A stretch of 64,000 bases of DNA, from NCBI GenBank assembly GCA_019090455.1, contig JAHRWA010000016.1:1-64000 (forward strand), read 5' to 3'. Positions 62,113 to 64,000 of this stretch are shown here, in pieces (the stretch's first letter is position 1; each line of letters opens with the position of its first letter). A program made the translations under genes and the position numbers. The notes under the pieces are model-generated. The model had not been told where the DNA came from, ran no database searches, and saw only the letters and a program-made list of their open reading frames with translations. The stretch comes from Pseudomonadales bacterium. GTDB taxonomy: Bacteria; Pseudomonadota; Gammaproteobacteria; Pseudomonadales; DC-out160.

Positions 62113-63135
62113 ATGCCTGTCGTCAGTTTAATGCGATGCGAAAGGATAAAGCATCACCTCTCGTTGATCAAGGGAGAGGATAGGGTGGTCGAATGCTTAT
62201 TTACGAGTGTATTGGTACGGAGAGGCGAGTTCATTAATATATTCAATAAAACCGTAAACGAAGCTCTGCCTATTGGGGCTCGTTTTATGATTCTAAGTGC
62301 CCTGTCATTTAGCGTCATGTCTCTATTTGTTAAGGCTGTTGGGCATCAACAAATCCCCGTATTGGAGATAGTGGCAGCCAGATCAATCGTCTCCTTGGCG
62401 ATAAGCTACTTTGCGCTTCGTCGTCAGGGCATTGCTGTATTAGGAGAGCGCAAAGTGTTGCTTTTTGCCCGGGGGCTGGTGGGGTTTCTTGCGTTGAACT
62501 GCGTGTTTTATGGTATCACTCATTTGCCGCTGGCAAAGGCGACGATATTGCAATATCTGCATCCTATGTTTACCGCAGTATTGGCTGTTGTCCTATTAAA
62601 AGAGCATCCGACTCGGGGTACATTGGTCTGTATTGCGTTGAGCTTTGTGGGATTGCTGATAATTGTTCGTCCCCAAGCCTTGTTTTCCTATACCTCAGGG
62701 GAAGGCGAAATGTTTGCAATTCTTGCAGCAATAGCCGGTGCGTTTGGCAGTGGGGTGGCCTACATATTAGTAAGAAAACTGAGTAGTTCAGAGCATCCTC
62801 TGGTCATCGTTCTTTATTTCCCGTTGGTATCGCTACCGGTGAGCATTGTTTTGCTGTGGGATGATTTTGTGATGCCAAAGGGGGTGACGTGGTTTTATCT
62901 GTTAGCTATTGGAGTGACAACTCAAGTGGGGCAGGTTGCTTTGACGAAAGCCATGCAAACTGAGACGGCGAGTAGGGCCACTAGTTTTGCCTATTTACAG
63001 GTGGTTTTCGCGATTGTGTTGGGCTTAGTATTTTATCAGGAAGTTCCTTCTTGGTCCACATGCTGGGGCGCAGTTCTTATTATTGCCGGTGCTTATCTCA
63101 ATGTGAGATTGACATTGAACACAGGGTCAAAATAA
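62113..63135 (+). CDS. EamA/DMT-family transporter
   Basis: This inner-membrane protein has about ten helices in two EamA repeats. Repeat one is MILSALSFSVMSLFVKAVGH to LSFVGLLIIVRPQAL, including ATILQYLHPMFTAVLAVVLL. Repeat two is FAILAAIAGAFGSGVAYILV to VLIIAGAYLNVRL. Members export metabolites or amino acids; the substrate is unknown. The 340-residue frame starts at an ATG with only a weak AAAGAAAA upstream. The first 50 residues are soluble and basic, unlike the family, so the true start may be later. No operon partners lie on this strand. Confidence 0.85.
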   Translation: MPVVSLMRCERIKHHLSLIKGEDRVVECLFTSVLVRRGEFINIFNKTVNEALPIGARFMILSALSFSVMSLFVKAVGHQQIPVLEIVAARSIVSLAISYFALRRQGIAVLGERKVLLFARGLVGFLALNCVFYGITHLPLAKATILQYLHPMFTAVLAVVLLKEHPTRGTLVCIALSFVGLLIIVRPQALFSYTSGEGEMFAILAAIAGAFGSGVAYILVRKLSSSEHPLVIVLYFPLVSLPVSIVLLWDDFVMPKGVTWFYLLAIGVTTQVGQVALTKAMQTETASRATSFAYLQVVFAIVLGLVFYQEVPSWSTCWGAVLIIAGAYLNVRLTLNTGSK

Positions 63136-63182
63136 AAACGAAATGCGCCCCTCTGGGTTCCGTAGATTTGTGTTATTGGATC

Positions 63183-63746
63183 TTACCTGATGATGCGGTC
63201 ATATTCAGCGCCACTTGGAACAGCTTTTAGCTTTCTCATTTCTTTTAATGCAGTGGCTTCGTCGACAACGACCATTTCTGCTTCACCTGATTTATTTTGT
63301 TTTAGTTTGATGTAGTAACTGGTTGCACCAGAAAAATTCATGTCGTGTTGGATAATGACATTTGAAAGGGATTGGTCTTCAAGTGCTTGTTTAATACTAA
63401 TCGTTTTGTTCTCAAGTTCACTGAGAATTGTGGCCTTGAAGCTGCCATTGGGTAGAGCGCCGACCAATTTCTCGCCCATAAATATATTGGGGGGATGCTT
63501 TTCATTAACGCCTGCAAGGCTGGATCTTTGACGATAAAAATAGACAATGGCATTGTCTGATAAGTCAGCTAAATTAGATTGATTGGGCTGCGTCAGGCTT
63601 ATTGGTTTGTTTTCCGTTAATGAGGCGCAAGATATTAGCAATAGACAAAGGATTGCAATGAGCCCGAGAGGTGCATATATCGGTTGTTGGAATTGATGCG
63701 GGTTAAGTTTTGATTGGCGAGTTAAGTGATCAAATTTTGTTTTCAT
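63183..63746 (-). CDS. DUF2846-type lipoprotein
   Basis: This 187-residue protein has a lipobox (LLLISC, with lipidated C40) after an unusually long basic n-region; a later start is possible. The body shows NAIVYFYRQRSSLAG, IFMGEKLVGALPNGSFKATI and TSYYIKLKQNKSGEAEMVVV, which is the DUF2846 pattern. The family is of unknown function and usually outer-membrane- or periplasm-facing. It is convergent with the DMT transporter gene, and 48 bp separates them without a clear terminator. Confidence 0.75.
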   Translation of the reverse strand: MKTKFDHLTRQSKLNPHQFQQPIYAPLGLIAILCLLLISCASLTENKPISLTQPNQSNLADLSDNAIVYFYRQRSSLAGVNEKHPPNIFMGEKLVGALPNGSFKATILSELENKTISIKQALEDQSLSNVIIQHDMNFSGATSYYIKLKQNKSGEAEMVVVDEATALKEMRKLKAVPSGAEYDRIIR

Positions 63747-63937
63747 ATATCCTTCCTTAGATTTGTTTTTTATAGGTTGTACCGATAGTGTCGTTATTTT
63801 CCAAAATTGGCCCTGAATACAGAAAGTGTCTCCAATGACAGAAGGTAGTCGCTAATACTCTTATTTCAAGATTTATTGGATACAAGGTTTCTTGCGTAAG
63901 TGGCGAGTCGATGTCCTGCAGGGATTCGTGGATTTAC

Positions 63938-63970
63938 AAAGACTCCATGTGATTGGAGTCTTTGTTTTTT
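63938..63970 (+). terminator. Orphan intrinsic terminator
   Basis: AAAGACTCCA (63938-63947) and TGGAGTCTTT (63954-63963) form a perfect 10 bp stem with loop TGTGAT, followed by GTTTTTT. The T-tract points to plus-strand transcription. No plus-strand gene is visible in the 190 bp upstream after the divergent DUF2846 start. Confidence 0.85.
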
Positions 63971-64000
63971 ATCGATGAGTTTTAGTTGTGGAGAAGGGGT

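Noticed and set aside
63183-63746. FSGATS in the DUF2846 lipoprotein as an ApbE flavinylation site
   Set aside because: The segment sits where this family usually has a Gly-x-x-Y-Y-I turn before a strand; the upstream Asp and the rest of the FMN-binding domain are missing.

Overview
The window reads as chromosomal DNA of a free-living, probably marine gammaproteobacterium with moderate GC. The evidence is the set of neighbourhoods: sulP-rnfABCDGE-nth, purM-purN-DUF3108 facing DUF2066-pgsA-like-hda, an Mrp/MetG divergent pair, a PilJ/ChpA-type chemosensory operon, a PEP-CTERM surface protein and a pair of steroid-type acyl-CoA dehydrogenases. No tRNA, rRNA, CRISPR array or prophage was seen. 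Genus cannot be fixed from the sequence alone.

Layout. 1-1117: the end of a REP-associated (Y1-type) transposase and an RHH/ParE toxin-antitoxin pair with a clear promoter and operator, the only obviously mobile-type DNA. 1494-9372 (minus strand): a SulP transporter, the complete Rnf electron-transport operon and endonuclease III. 9631-19604: housekeeping (metG, mrp, dcd, a cold-shock protein, purM/purN, DUF3108, DUF2066, a CDP-alcohol phosphatidyltransferase, hda). 19699-25596: an unrecognised 580-residue protein, class I fumarase, and a CheY-CheC-diguanylate cyclase signalling operon.

25692-37825 is the most unusual stretch. An ApbE flavin transferase (plus strand) converges on ten minus-strand genes that are nearly all predicted to be exported: a three-haem HzsA-like beta-propeller lipoprotein, a small lipoprotein with a CX4CH motif, an SH3 plus double beta-barrel protein, a TlpA-like thioredoxin, a DUF4266 lipoprotein, a DUF3570 barrel, a membrane-anchored PDZ protein, a second barrel, a periplasmic coiled-coil protein and a TPR protein. 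I read it as an envelope-spanning extracytoplasmic redox system of unknown substrate. ApbE may serve it, the RnfD/RnfG subunits encoded 18 kb away, or both.

38167-45672: a TetR-controlled ABC cassette (ATPase, two FtsX/LolC-type permeases, a LolA-like carrier and an outer-membrane barrel), which looks like an envelope lipid or lipoprotein trafficking route. 45751-55270 (minus strand): a Pil-Chp-like chemosensory operon with a LivK-type solute-binding protein inserted between CheW and the receptor, and no CheR, CheB or permease. 56022-57182: a PEP-CTERM protein behind a near-consensus sigma-54 promoter. 57304-61758: acyl-CoA and possibly steroid side-chain catabolism genes. 62113-63746: a DMT permease and a DUF2846 lipoprotein, followed by an orphan terminator at the right edge.
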